A stretch of 64,000 nt of DNA from Asaia siamensis (lineage in GTDB: Bacteria > Pseudomonadota > Alphaproteobacteria > Acetobacterales > Acetobacteraceae), in assembly GCF_014635085.1 (NCBI RefSeq), contig NZ_BMCH01000003.1, positions 186,001 through 250,000 on the forward strand, in the 5' to 3' direction. Below the pieces are notes generated by a model, which saw only the letters and a list, made by a program, of their open reading frames with translations, was not told where the DNA came from and ran no database searches. Of the stretch, positions 35,510 through 44,738 are shown one piece after another (positions within the stretch are counted from its first letter, which is position 1; every line of letters starts with the position of its first letter). The translations under genes and the position numbers were made by a program.

Positions 35510-37566
35510 TCCATCTCACCTTCATGCCCCTCATCCCGGTCTGGCTGCTCGCACTGGCCGCCGGGCTGGCCGTCATTGTCGGCATCTACGCATTGCTGCG
35601 CCGGGTTCCGGGCAGTCTGGCACGCGTGCTGGCGCTGCTGCTGCTCGTCTTCTGGCTGGCCGGCCCGCGCCTGAGCCGTCCTTTATTCGAACCGGCTCCG
35701 CAGGATATCCTGCTGGTGGTCGATCACTCACCCTCCATGGCGCTGCGCAACCGCCTCGACAGCGCCGAAAAAGCCGCTGCACGCCTTCAGGAAGAGGCGC
35801 GCGCCATACCGGGCCTCACCCTGCACACCGTCACTGTTCAGGGTGGCGAGGGTCATGGCACACGTCTTTTCGACGCCATCGACCAGGCGGACCTCCCCCC
35901 GGGGCGGTTCAGCGGCGCCATTCTGCTGACCGATGGCATGGTGCATGATGCACCCTCTGCCCTCCCCCCGCTTTTCCAGCGTGACGGCAGGATTCTGCCG
36001 CTGCATGTTCTGCTGACGGGCAAGGGTGAGGAAACAGATCGCAGACTGCGCATCCTGCAGGCGCCCCCTTATGCCCTTGTCGGCAAGGATGCGACCCTGC
36101 GCATGGTGGTGGACGATCTCGGCGCAGCAGGAAAGCAGCCCGTCACGCTCACCCTGCGTCAGGGAGACGAGCCGCCACGGCAAATTCCAGCCATTTCCGG
36201 CGAACCGCTCGAACTGACCGTGCCGGTCAGGCATCCGGGTGAAACGCTGATCACGCTCTCGGCTGCGCCTCTCGCCGGTGAGGTCAGCCCGCGCAACAAC
36301 AGTGCCATCGTGCGCATCAACGGGGTGCGCGACAGACTCAAGGTATTGCTGGTTTCCGGCACACCCAATCAGGGCGAGCGCGTCTGGCGTCGTCTGCTCA
36401 AGGCTGACCCTTCCGTCGATCTCGTGCATTTCACCATTCTGCGGCCACCGGACAAGGATGACGGCACGCCGCTTTCCGATCTCGCCCTGATTCCGTTCCC
36501 GATCAAGGAGCTGTTTCAGGACAAGATCAAGCAATTCGATCTGATCATTCTCGATGGTTTCCACAATGCCGGAATCCTGCCGCAGGATTACCTCGCCAAT
36601 ATCGCCGATTACGTGCGTGAGGGCGGCGGACTGCTGCTGACTGCCGGGCCGGAATTCACCGAGGACGGCACGTTGCAGGATACGCCTCTGGCCGACATCC
36701 TGCCCGCGCATGTGCCATCGAATGGTGTGATCAACGAACGTTTCGTACCGAAACTGACCGAGTCAGGCCAACGTCACCCGGTAACGGCGGGCCTGCCCCA
36801 GCCATGGGGACCGTGGTATCGCGGGCTGGCATCGGATTCGCTCCACGGCACGTCCCTTCTGACGGGGCCCGAAAACCAGCCTCTTCTTGTGCTCGACATC
36901 GTGCGCAAGGGGCGCGTGGCACTGCTTCTGTCCGATCAGCTCTGGCTCTGGTCACGTGGCGAAGGCGGTGGCGGCCCCCAGGCCGAACTGCTCAAGCGGC
37001 TGTCTCACTGGCTGATGAAAGAGCCTGAGCTGGAAGAAAACCAGCTTCGTGCCTCGATCAAAGAAAACAGCCTGCATATCGAACGTCACAGCGATTCGAC
37101 CCGTCTGACCAGCCCTGCACGCGTGACGGCGCCGGATGGCACCATTTCATCCGTCACCCTCAAACCGGCGACAAATGGCGTGTTCACCAACACTGTGCCG
37201 ACCAATGGTCAGGACGGTCTGTGGGTGGTGCGGCAGGACGGTCTCACGGCTGTCGCCGCACAGGCGACGCGCAACCCGATCGAGGATGCCGATCTGCGTG
37301 CTACGGCGACCATTCTCTCGCCTCTGGCCAGGCAGACCCATGGTGCCACGCTCTGGCTGGGTGAGAATACGGCAACACCGCAGATCAGGCAGGTCACGTC
37401 CGGCAATTTTGCGGGTTCGGGCTGGATCGGGTTTCCGCGTCAGCTTGTGCCGGTTGCCTCTTCGAGCCGCCTGACTGAACTCTGCCCGTCCTGGCTTGCC
37501 CTTTTGGGTACGCTGGCCCTTCTCTTTATCGGATGGTGGCGCGAAGGCAGACTTCGCCGCCGATAG
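35506..37566 (+). CDS. Membrane-anchored vWA/GATase-like protein of the MoxR operon
   Basis: 686 residues. Two N-terminal helices (about 8-30 and 38-55) precede a vWA-like domain with a plausible MIDAS (LLVVDHSPSMALRNR, DxSxS, and ILLTDGMVHD). A glutamine-amidotransferase-like region follows (KVLLVSGTPNQGERVWRRLLKADPSVDLVHFTIL, FDLIILDGFHNAGILPQDYLANIADYVREGGGLLLTAGPEF). One helix lies at the C-terminus (LALLGTLALLFIGWW) with a basic tail. No catalytic Cys is visible, so amidotransferase activity is unlikely. Start overlaps the DUF4159 gene by ATGA. Confidence 0.85.
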   Translation: MIHLTFMPLIPVWLLALAAGLAVIVGIYALLRRVPGSLARVLALLLLVFWLAGPRLSRPLFEPAPQDILLVVDHSPSMALRNRLDSAEKAAARLQEEARAIPGLTLHTVTVQGGEGHGTRLFDAIDQADLPPGRFSGAILLTDGMVHDAPSALPPLFQRDGRILPLHVLLTGKGEETDRRLRILQAPPYALVGKDATLRMVVDDLGAAGKQPVTLTLRQGDEPPRQIPAISGEPLELTVPVRHPGETLITLSAAPLAGEVSPRNNSAIVRINGVRDRLKVLLVSGTPNQGERVWRRLLKADPSVDLVHFTILRPPDKDDGTPLSDLALIPFPIKELFQDKIKQFDLIILDGFHNAGILPQDYLANIADYVREGGGLLLTAGPEFTEDGTLQDTPLADILPAHVPSNGVINERFVPKLTESGQRHPVTAGLPQPWGPWYRGLASDSLHGTSLLTGPENQPLLVLDIVRKGRVALLLSDQLWLWSRGEGGGGPQAELLKRLSHWLMKEPELEENQLRASIKENSLHIERHSDSTRLTSPARVTAPDGTISSVTLKPATNGVFTNTVPTNGQDGLWVVRQDGLTAVAAQATRNPIEDADLRATATILSPLARQTHGATLWLGENTATPQIRQVTSGNFAGSGWIGFPRQLVPVASSSRLTELCPSWLALLGTLALLFIGWWREGRLRRR

Positions 37567-37626
37567 GGAGTCGCCAGCTTCTTAACGATCGCTTATAGTC
37601 TTCTCATGCGCCACTCGAGACGTCAC

Positions 37627-38241
37627 ATGAATGTCAAACGACTTTTTCCCCTGATGCTGACGACGGCTCTGGCCGCGTCGCCCGTGTTCTTTATTCCGTG
37701 GCATGCCGCGCATGCGCAGTCTGCCGACGATGCGGAAGCGGAACAGGAAGCCGAAGAGGCGCAGAAGAAGGCAGAGGCACGCCGCGCTGCCAAGGCTGCT
37801 GCACCGCCATCGGCCCTTCCCGGAGCTGACTCTCAGGAATCGGATGCAGGTCACGCCAATGTCGACCTCAACCCGACCGAGGCCCTTTTCGACGCCATCA
37901 ACCGTGGCTCGCTGAACGCCGCCAAGGAAGCGCTCAATCGTGGTGCGGACATGAACGCCAAGAACGTTCTGTTCCAGACACCGCTCGATATGGCCATCGA
38001 TCTGAACCGCAAGGACATCATGTTCCTGCTGCTCTCAATGCGTAACTATGGTGATAACGGTTTCGCCGCCGAAACCACCCATTCTGAGATCGAAACCGAC
38101 TCTAAGGGCAATGGTCACCTGACCATCAAGGGCAAGGGCCGCAAGGGTACTTCCGCCATGGCTGTTGCGGGCAAGCCCCGGCACGATGTGTCCGGCGGTC
38201 AGCCCCAGCCCGCCATCGGCTTTCTCGGCTTCGGCGGCTAA
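37627..38241 (+). CDS. Exported ankyrin-repeat protein
   Basis: 204 residues with a signal peptide (MNVKRLFPLMLTTALAASPVFFIPWHAAHA) followed by a Glu/Ala/Lys-rich helix and an ankyrin-like stretch: NPTEALFDAINRGSLNAAKEALNRGADMNAKNVLFQTPLDMAIDLNRKDIMFLLLSM. The C-terminal third is Gly/Lys-rich and probably disordered. The frame has an earlier ATG at 37606; the one at 37627 begins the signal peptide. Last plus-strand gene before the double hairpin; likely a periplasmic partner of the preceding operon, from position only. Confidence 0.8.
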   Translation: MNVKRLFPLMLTTALAASPVFFIPWHAAHAQSADDAEAEQEAEEAQKKAEARRAAKAAAPPSALPGADSQESDAGHANVDLNPTEALFDAINRGSLNAAKEALNRGADMNAKNVLFQTPLDMAIDLNRKDIMFLLLSMRNYGDNGFAAETTHSEIETDSKGNGHLTIKGKGRKGTSAMAVAGKPRHDVSGGQPQPAIGFLGFGG

Positions 38242-38255
38242 TCTTCTCCTTGGCG

Positions 38256-38321
38256 TTCGATCGCCCCGTCTCCTGACGGGGCGTCGAATACCGGCGCGGA
38301 TGATCTGAATCGATCCGCGCC
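38256..38321. terminator. Two hairpins between convergent genes
   Basis: CGCCCCGTC (38262-38270) pairs with GACGGGGCG (38275-38283), extended by TTCGA/TCGAA outside. A second stem, GGCGCGGAT (38293-38301) and ATCCGCGCC (38313-38321), follows directly. Both are perfect and probably end transcription from both sides. Confidence 0.7.
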
Positions 38322-38332
38322 CCTTCATATCT

Positions 38333-40561
38333 TCAGTCTATCGGCGCGTCATGGCGCAGGGAACGCGTCCAGCGCGGCAGAGCAAGGGTAGATCCTGTGA
38401 TCGGGGTCAACGCATCGCTGCGCACTTCAAGACGATAACGCCCTGCCTCTCGTACCCATTCCTCCCCTTCAATCCGGGCAAGGAGGCGCTTTTCGATCTC
38501 TACGGCGACAGAAGCCGTCTCACCCGGTGCGAGCGAGACTTTCGAGAACCCGACCAGACGCGGCTGGAACGACGCATCACCGTCGCGCAGGGCGTAGATC
38601 TGCACGACTTCCGCACCAGCAACCGGCCCGACATTGGTGAGGACCACGCTGACGGAGGCGAGATCGGCCTCGGATTGCAGCGGACCGTACTCGAATTGCG
38701 TATAGCTCAGCCCGAAGCCGAAGGGATAAGCGACGCTTTTTCCGGTACGGGAGAACCAGCGATAACCGACATCCGCGCCTTCAATATCATAGTCCCGATG
38801 CACGATCGGCTTGTCCACGGGCTCACCGGGATTGGAAATGACGGTGTCCGGGTTGATCTGCTCCGGTCTTGGCAGATCCGCCTCACTCAGCGGCGTAGTA
38901 TAAGGCTGACGTCCTGAAGGGTTGACCTGACCGAACAGGATCGCGGCGATGGCCTCGCCACCACCCGAACCGGCATAGAAGGCGTTCAGAATGGCCGGAA
39001 CCTGCTCACGCCACGGCATGAGAACAGGCCCTCCGGTTTCCAGCACCACGATCGTCTTCGGGTTTGCCGCAGCCAACTCGGCAATCAGTGCCTCCTGCCC
39101 ATCCGGCAGGGCAAGCCCCTGAACGTCCTGACTTTCTGTACGCCACAGCTCGGCAAAGAAGATGACAACGTCCGCCTCACGCGCCTTCTCAGAGACGGCG
39201 GCATGGTCCTTGCCATCGTCATAGATTACTTCCGTATTGGGCACGAGCTGGCAGATTGCCTGAACAGGCGATGACGGATGATAGACTTTCTCAAGCGGCA
39301 CACCGGCAAATTCTGCGCCCTTCAGCTTCAGACTGCCTGTTGGCGTGACAGAGGATGACCCACCGCCGGACAGCACACCGCTATCGGCATGGGCCCCCAC
39401 GACCAGAATACGATCGAGAGTCTTGCGCAGCGGGAGAAGCGCATTTTCGTTACGCAGCAAAACGATACCGCCTTCGGCCGCACGCCTGGCGATTGCCTTA
39501 TGCGCCTCGTAATCGATCGTCCCGCCCGGTTTCGCAGGATGATCGACAGCACCGACGGCAAACAGACTGCGCAGCTGACGGGTGATGGCTTGATCAAGAC
39601 GCTCGGCAGGCACGGTGCCGGTCCTGATCGCCTCGTTCAACGGCGCGCCAAAAAACGGCTCGGGATCGATATTGGCGCCGGATTGCACATCCAGCCCGGA
39701 CATGATCGCCTTGACGGTCGTATGGGTGGCGCCCCAATCGGACATGGCCCAGCCGCGATAGCCCCAGTCATCACGCAGCACCTGGGTCAGCAGAAACGCG
39801 TTTTCCGACGCCCAGACCCCGTTGACCAGATTATAGCCCGGCATAACGGCACCCGGCTGACCGATCTCGATAGCCATTTCAAAAGCCAGCAGATCGCTCT
39901 CACGCAAGGCGGCCTCGCTGATATCGGAGCTGATCATCACACGACCCGTTTCCTCGGGATTGATCGCATAATGCTTGATGGTCGACACGACATGACAGGA
40001 CTGGATGCCAGCAACCGATCCACCGGCGATATGGCCGGTCAGGAGGGGGTCTTCCGACACATATTCGAAAATACGCCCGCCACGAGGCTCACGCAGCAGA
40101 TTGGCGCCGCCACCCAGCACGACATTAAAGCCTTTTGCGCGCCCCTCACGCCCGACGACCTGTCCGGTTTCTCTTGCCAGGGCAGGATCGAAAGAGGCGC
40201 CGAGCATCAGTGAGGAAGGGAGCGCCGTCGCTGTATCGCCCGGCCTGACATCGGCCAGATTGCCTATGCCCAGACTTGCATCGCTCTGCTGCTGCGCTGG
40301 CAGACCCAGCGCAGGCATGGCGGGGAAATAACCGGCTGACCCTATCGCGCCTTCGGGCTTCTTCGCGCCGTTGCCGGGAATGGCCATCGGACCGGAAACC
40401 CACGACATTTTCTGGTCGTGGCTCATGGCGCGGGTTGCAGCACGGGCGCGGCTGTCGGGGTCGCGGGCCGGGTCCAGCCATTCCTGAGCGTTTTCGAGCT
40501 TTTTCTCGTCCATGATCGCTTGATGCTCCTGCGGTCTCAACTCGTACCCGCCCTGCCCCAT
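38333..40561 (-). CDS. Glycoside hydrolase family 3 beta-glucosidase
   Basis: 742 residues from the ATG at 40561. The GH3 N-terminal domain has STIKHYAINPEETGR (KH...N) and the nucleophile aspartate in RGWAMSDWGATH. The C-terminal alpha/beta sandwich has VVGAHADSGVLSGGGSSSV, and a fibronectin-III-like domain ends the protein (LTNVGPVAGAEVVQIY). No signal peptide is visible. The frame also permits a TTG at 40600 and an ATG at 40513 that has AGGAG 12 nt upstream, so the start is uncertain by up to 29 codons. A run of 11 C lies just upstream. Stands alone; probable use of beta-glucosides. Confidence 0.92.
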   Translation of the reverse strand: MGQGGYELRPQEHQAIMDEKKLENAQEWLDPARDPDSRARAATRAMSHDQKMSWVSGPMAIPGNGAKKPEGAIGSAGYFPAMPALGLPAQQQSDASLGIGNLADVRPGDTATALPSSLMLGASFDPALARETGQVVGREGRAKGFNVVLGGGANLLREPRGGRIFEYVSEDPLLTGHIAGGSVAGIQSCHVVSTIKHYAINPEETGRVMISSDISEAALRESDLLAFEMAIEIGQPGAVMPGYNLVNGVWASENAFLLTQVLRDDWGYRGWAMSDWGATHTTVKAIMSGLDVQSGANIDPEPFFGAPLNEAIRTGTVPAERLDQAITRQLRSLFAVGAVDHPAKPGGTIDYEAHKAIARRAAEGGIVLLRNENALLPLRKTLDRILVVGAHADSGVLSGGGSSSVTPTGSLKLKGAEFAGVPLEKVYHPSSPVQAICQLVPNTEVIYDDGKDHAAVSEKAREADVVIFFAELWRTESQDVQGLALPDGQEALIAELAAANPKTIVVLETGGPVLMPWREQVPAILNAFYAGSGGGEAIAAILFGQVNPSGRQPYTTPLSEADLPRPEQINPDTVISNPGEPVDKPIVHRDYDIEGADVGYRWFSRTGKSVAYPFGFGLSYTQFEYGPLQSEADLASVSVVLTNVGPVAGAEVVQIYALRDGDASFQPRLVGFSKVSLAPGETASVAVEIEKRLLARIEGEEWVREAGRYRLEVRSDALTPITGSTLALPRWTRSLRHDAPID

Positions 40562-40928
40562 GGCTGCGCCCTTGCTGCCGGGAAGAGGGATCCGTGCCAA
40601 TGCGGCGGCACGATCCCCCCCCCCCTAAATTCGGAGGCGGGAGCACAGGCACTAAGGTCATCAGAAAGCAGGCCTGTTTTCTGAACGCAGAAAAAGACGA
40701 TGTTTTTCACAGGAAAGACGCAGGAAGACGCCCGGCAATCATTTGTAAAGTTTTTTATTTCGATATAATAACGAAGTGTCGATCATCATCATTGAGCGAA
40801 TCCGGTCAATCGTCACCGTGAATACAGGGTGCGAATACTTTCAACTATACCGGACCCATCATCATCCTTTGGTCTTGTTATCGCAAAATCGCCAACAAGA
40901 CCCGGGATTTACCTGATCGACTTGGCGT
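40562..40928. other. Intergenic region with an 11-C homopolymer and inverted repeat
   Basis: The region upstream of GH3 and downstream of ccrM. It holds 11 consecutive C at 40615-40625 (G on the coding strand of GH3), an AT-rich stretch near 40750-40780 suited to a GH3 promoter, and a perfect inverted repeat GTCTTGTT (40872-40879) / AACAAGAC (40894-40901) downstream of ccrM. No gene is seen. Confidence 0.55.
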
Positions 40929-42017
40929 TCAGCCAACGTTGCGCAGGGGCGTCTGGGCCTGCTCGGTACGCAGGATATCGATCTGCAGGACTTCACCCTG
41001 GCGTTCGAAATACCAGAAGGTCCAGCCATTGCATGAAGGCGCATTGGTCAGAATGGCCCCCATCTTGTGGATCGACCCGCGATGCGAGCCGGAAACAAGA
41101 CTACCATCGGGCATGACGGTGGCGCTCAGACGACGCTGGCGGTCGAACAACTCCGTTCCGGCAGGCAGTGCCCCCTGCTCGACGAAGCTTCCGAACGGAA
41201 CGCGCGGCAATTCGCGCTTGGCTGGTGTAATGGCCAGCTGGTCGTCCGACAGACGGGTTTCGGCTTCGACGCGCGCCCGTGCCGCCTCGATATAGTCGGG
41301 GTGGCGCTCGATACCGATGAAACGACGCCCGAGACGCTTGGCCATAGCCGCTGTGGTACCGCTGCCCGAAAACGGATCGAGCACAATGTCATCAACGACG
41401 GTCGAGGCAATCAGAACGCGATGCAACAGGCTCTCGGGCTTCTGGGTCGGGTGCAGCTTCAGACCATGGGCGTTGCGCAGACGCTCATTGCCGGTGCAGA
41501 GCGGCAGGTACCAGTCACTGCGCATCTGCATATCGTCATTGAGGGCCTTCATGGCCTGATAATTGAAGCGGTATTTGCTCTCCGGCCCACGCGCTGCCCA
41601 GATCAGGGTTTCATGCGCATTCGTGAAGCGGCGGCCGCGGAAATTCGGCATCGGATTGGCCTTGCGCCATACGATATCGTTCAGGATCCAGAAACCGAGA
41701 TCCTGCATGATGGCGCCGAGGCGGAAGACGTTGTGATACGAACCGATTACCCAGATCGTGCCATCCTTGGTCAGGAGGCGACGCGCTTCAGCCAGCCATT
41801 CGCGGGTGAAATTGTCGTATGTGGCGTAATCGGCAAACTTGTCCCAGGCGTCATCGACACCGTCGACAACGGTTTCATCGGGACGGCGCAATTCGCCACG
41901 CAGCTGCAGATTATAGGGCGGGTCGGCGAAAATGCAGTCGATGCTCGCATCGGGCAGGCTGCGCATCGTTTCGATGCATTCACCGCACAGGATCTGATCG
42001 AGGGGAAAATCCTGCAT
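40929..42017 (-). CDS. ccrM: Cell-cycle-regulated DNA adenine methyltransferase (GANTC)
   Basis: 362-residue N6-adenine methyltransferase of the beta class. The catalytic FADPPYNLQL comes first, the SAM motif LDPFSGSGTTAAMAKRLGRRFIGIE later. The C-terminal extension with GSIHKMGAILTNAPSCNGWTFWYFE is characteristic of CcrM and absent from most restriction-associated enzymes. Its ATG (42015-42017) shares a base with the rnhB stop (TAATG), so expression is coupled to rnhB. No restriction gene adjoins. Five GANTC sites lie upstream of rnhB, consistent with methylation-state control of its own operon. Confidence 0.95.
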   Translation of the reverse strand: MQDFPLDQILCGECIETMRSLPDASIDCIFADPPYNLQLRGELRRPDETVVDGVDDAWDKFADYATYDNFTREWLAEARRLLTKDGTIWVIGSYHNVFRLGAIMQDLGFWILNDIVWRKANPMPNFRGRRFTNAHETLIWAARGPESKYRFNYQAMKALNDDMQMRSDWYLPLCTGNERLRNAHGLKLHPTQKPESLLHRVLIASTVVDDIVLDPFSGSGTTAAMAKRLGRRFIGIERHPDYIEAARARVEAETRLSDDQLAITPAKRELPRVPFGSFVEQGALPAGTELFDRQRRLSATVMPDGSLVSGSHRGSIHKMGAILTNAPSCNGWTFWYFERQGEVLQIDILRTEQAQTPLRNVG

Positions 42018-42658
42018 TAGATGGCTCCGACCATATGGGCTGCGCCAGCGAGATGGGCGCGTATAGGGGCAAATTCGCGACGGTGATGAGGCGTGACACC
42101 AGCCTGTTTCAAACCGGCCATGTGCAGGGCCGTGCCGTAACCGGCATTCTTTTCCCACCCATAGGCATTGTGACGCTCGGAAAGACGCGTCATGAGCCGG
42201 TCGCGCGTCACCTTGGCAATGATGGACGCGCCGGCAATAGAGAGACTTTTGCGATCGCCGCCGACAACCGCCACGGCAGGGCAACCCAGATCAGGCAGGC
42301 GATTGCCATCGACCAGGGCGCAATCGGGAATGATGCCCAGATGCTGCAACGCCCGCTTCATGGCGAGATGGCACGCCTTGCTGATATTGATCGCCTCGAT
42401 TTCTGCAACCGATGCGGCGCCCAGCCCGACACGCACCGATGGTGTCTGCATGAGGGCCGCATAGGCGGCATGACGACGCTTTGCCGTCAGCTTTTTCGAA
42501 TCATCGATCAGCGCGGCCAGAGCCGCGACGGGCGGCGTCAGGAAAATCAGCGCTGCGGCGATGACGGGACCTGCCAGCGGACCGCGTCCGACCTCGTCGA
42601 GGCCGACCACGCTCTTTTCAGGTGCCCCATTGGCAGATTCGAGAGCGTAGTCTGGCAT
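42017..42658 (-). CDS. rnhB: Ribonuclease HII
   Basis: Removes ribonucleotides from DNA and RNA primers. 213 residues with the RNase HII signature VVGLDEVGRGPLAGPVIAAA (catalytic Asp-Glu), LIDDSKKLTAKRR, CALVDGNRLPDL (second Asp) and GGDRKSLSIAGASIIAKVTRDRLM. It is the first gene of the rnhB-ccrM pair. Confidence 0.97.
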   Translation of the reverse strand: MPDYALESANGAPEKSVVGLDEVGRGPLAGPVIAAALIFLTPPVAALAALIDDSKKLTAKRRHAAYAALMQTPSVRVGLGAASVAEIEAINISKACHLAMKRALQHLGIIPDCALVDGNRLPDLGCPAVAVVGGDRKSLSIAGASIIAKVTRDRLMTRLSERHNAYGWEKNAGYGTALHMAGLKQAGVTPHHRREFAPIRAHLAGAAHMVGAI

Positions 42659-42704
42659 GAGCGGTCGCAGGATCCTTGACGAGAAGAAACAGGTCGGACT
42701 GCCC

Positions 42705-42779
42705 GAGTCGCACAGTCATTCGAATCGCTTTTGAATCACCCGAATCGCGCTGTAAACCCCTGTTACGCGTCGCGGATTC
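42705..42779 (-). promoter_or_regulatory. Cluster of five GANTC methylation sites upstream of rnhB-ccrM
   Basis: GANTC occurs at 42705-42709, 42722-42726, 42733-42737, 42742-42746 and 42775-42779. A random expectation is about one per 256 bp. The central three are only 11 and 9 bp apart. The location, just upstream of the operon encoding the matching methylase, suggests autoregulation through methylation. Confidence 0.75.
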
Positions 42780-42805
42780 TTTTTTCCTCTGTCAATACGA
42801 AGAAA

Positions 42806-42829
42806 GGGGACCGCATCACTGCGATCCCC
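42806..42829 (-). terminator. Terminator of the CsbD-like gene
   Basis: GGGGACCGCA (42806-42815) and TGCGATCCCC (42820-42829) pair with one mismatch around TCAC; read on the minus strand the stem is followed by TTTCTT. It lies 30 bp after the CsbD-like stop. Confidence 0.6.
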
Positions 42830-42858
42830 CCTCCGATATACGTCCCTGACGGGCGATA

Positions 42859-43152
42859 TTATTTCTTCTTCGAACGGCCGAAGAAGATCGCGCCAAGGAT
42901 CGTGCCGACCAGAATGGCCACGCTGAGCGAGATCAGCGGACGGTCCTGCACAAAGGCGGTTGCCTTTTCGAGCGTGGTCTCGGCATCATCGTAAAGATCG
43001 GCGAATTCCTGCTGCGCCATGCCGGAAAGCTGGTCGATCTTGCCTTCGGCCTGAAGCTTTGCGTCGCCCGTTAGGCCACCGGCAGCATCCTTGAGACGGC
43101 CCTTGGCCTCGTCGAGCAGGCCTTCACCCTTGTTTTCAACTGCATCGGCCAT
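42859..43152 (-). CDS. CsbD-like stress protein with C-terminal membrane helix
   Basis: 97 residues. The first half (MADAVENKGEGLLDEAKGRLKDAAGGLTGDAKLQAEGKIDQL) is the CsbD fold. The second half (LEKATAFVQDRPLISLSVAILVGTILGAIFFGRSKKK) resembles the tail of ElaB/YqjD/DUF883 proteins, which anchor to the inner membrane. The ATG at 43152 has AAAGGA 8 nt upstream; an ATG at 43158 is too close to it. Probably a general stress protein. Divergent from the efflux operon. Confidence 0.85.
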   Translation of the reverse strand: MADAVENKGEGLLDEAKGRLKDAAGGLTGDAKLQAEGKIDQLSGMAQQEFADLYDDAETTLEKATAFVQDRPLISLSVAILVGTILGAIFFGRSKKK

Positions 43153-43285
43153 TGTCATAATCCTTTCACTAAACGGAATGCGAAACATCCGTGACGATAA
43201 GAGCAACGAGGCATAAGCAAAACGGTTTCGTTCGGCTACACGCAATATCGGCAGCCATGCGGCGATGCGACGTAACGCAGTGTGT

Positions 43286-43313
43286 TTTGAATTGTTTCGT
43301 CATTGAACTAGAA
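43286..43313 (+). promoter_or_regulatory. Promoter candidate for the RND efflux operon
   Basis: TTGAAT (43286-43291), a 16-bp spacer and TAGAAT (43308-43313) lie about 100 bp upstream of the adaptor gene. No adjacent regulator gene is seen. Confidence 0.5.
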
Positions 43314-43416
43314 TTTAGCTGACGTCATGATAGGGCGGCCTCAAATAACGTATGTCTCAGACACCAGAACGCACATGTGACCGCGCCTGGATTTGGGTGA
43401 TGGAAGACGAGAAGAG

Positions 43417-44730
43417 ATGACTGACCAGACGGGCCCCGATCGGACCCAGCCTGCGCGCCATACTGCGCCCCATGCCTCAGCTTCGCCCATGCCGGGCAAG
43501 CCGCGCCGGAGGCGCCGCCTGCTCTTCGTGATAGGCGGGGTAATCGTTCTGCTTCTTGCCGTCGCGTTTCTGCGCCCGCACAGCACAACCCATCACGCGG
43601 GCCGTGGCAGCCACAGGAGCGGCGCAAGCGCGCAGCGCAATAGCGATGCGAGCCCCGTTGCGGTGGCCGTGGTCAAGACCGGCAACATGCCCGAGATCCT
43701 GACCGAACTCGGCACGGTTGTGCCCATCACCAATGTCACGGTGCAGGCGCGTGTGAGCGGCTACATCATGAATGTCGAATTCAAGGAAGGTCAGCACGTC
43801 AAGGCAGGTGACGAGCTCGTGCTGATCGATCCGCGCCCCTATCAGGTGGCGCTCGAGCAGCAGCTCGGCACGTTGCAGCAGGACAAGGCCCAGCTTGCCG
43901 ACGCCCAGGTCAATGCGGCCCGTTATGCCAAGCTGATCGCCCAGAACTCAATCGCGGCCATGACGGCAAAAGACGCCGAATACAAGGTTCAGCAGCTCGA
44001 AGGCACGGTCAAGCTCGATCAGGCCAATGTCGATAATGCCCGCCTCAACCTCTATTACTGCCACATCCTGGCGCCTGTTGACGGTCGCGTCGGTATCCGC
44101 GCGGTCGATATGGGCAATTACTTTACGGCAGGTCAGTCGGGTGGCCTCACCATCCTGACCCAGATGCAGCCGATCTCGGTCATCTTCACCCTGCCTCAGG
44201 ACCAGCTGCCGCAGGTCATGGATCGCCTGCGACAGGTGGGCGAGCTGCCGGTCGAGGCCTGGGACAGCGCCAATCTGAACCGGATCGCCACCGGCTCGGT
44301 CAAGGCTGTCGACAGCCAGATCGATACCGCCACCGGTACGGTGCGTATGCGCGCCATCTTCTCGAACGAGGATGAGCATCTCTTCCCGAACCAGTTCGTG
44401 AATGCCCGCCTGCTGGTCGACACGCTGCATGATGTGATTCTGCTGTCGTCCAATGCGCTGCAGACGGGGCCTGACGGGCAGTTCGTCTATGTCGTGAAGG
44501 ATGACAACACGGTCGAGATGCGCACCGTCACCACCGGCATTGCGAGCAATGACGTGACCGTCATCAAGTCCGGCCTCAAGCTGGGCGAGCGCGTCGTGAC
44601 CGATGGCACGAACCATCTGCGCCCCGGTGCCAAGGTGACCATTCCGGCTGATGACAGCGACAAGAGCGCAGACAAGGACGATGCCAAGCCGGCAACGCCT
44701 TCCGCTCCCGCCGCCAAGCCCGCGCAGTAA
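43417..44730 (+). CDS. mdtA: RND efflux periplasmic adaptor (MdtA type)
   Basis: 437 residues. A basic N-terminus and one helix ([23 protein letters not shown]) anchor it in the inner membrane. A barrel-sandwich/lipoyl domain ([41 protein letters not shown]), an alpha-hairpin, the second lipoyl half ([20 protein letters not shown]) and beta-barrel and membrane-proximal domains follow. Acidic Lys/Ala/Pro tail. The ATG at 43417 has GAGAAGAG upstream; an in-frame TTG at 43393 is less likely. Links the two RND pumps to the outer-membrane factor downstream. Confidence 0.92.
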   Translation: MTDQTGPDRTQPARHTAPHASASPMPGKPRRRRRLLFVIGGVIVLLLAVAFLRPHSTTHHAGRGSHRSGASAQRNSDASPVAVAVVKTGNMPEILTELGTVVPITNVTVQARVSGYIMNVEFKEGQHVKAGDELVLIDPRPYQVALEQQLGTLQQDKAQLADAQVNAARYAKLIAQNSIAAMTAKDAEYKVQQLEGTVKLDQANVDNARLNLYYCHILAPVDGRVGIRAVDMGNYFTAGQSGGLTILTQMQPISVIFTLPQDQLPQVMDRLRQVGELPVEAWDSANLNRIATGSVKAVDSQIDTATGTVRMRAIFSNEDEHLFPNQFVNARLLVDTLHDVILLSSNALQTGPDGQFVYVVKDDNTVEMRTVTTGIASNDVTVIKSGLKLGERVVTDGTNHLRPGAKVTIPADDSDKSADKDDAKPATPSAPAAKPAQ

Positions 44731-44738
44731 GCCCGCCC

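Noticed and set aside
35506-37566. Active glutamine amidotransferase in the MoxR operon
   Set aside because: The fold-like region lacks a visible nucleophilic Cys-containing elbow, so only a GATase-like fold is claimed.
40146-40661. A 171-codon minus-strand frame overlapping the start of GH3
   Set aside because: Low-complexity Arg/Gly/Pro composition and it runs through the GH3 coding region in another frame. Retained only as part of the C-tract finding.
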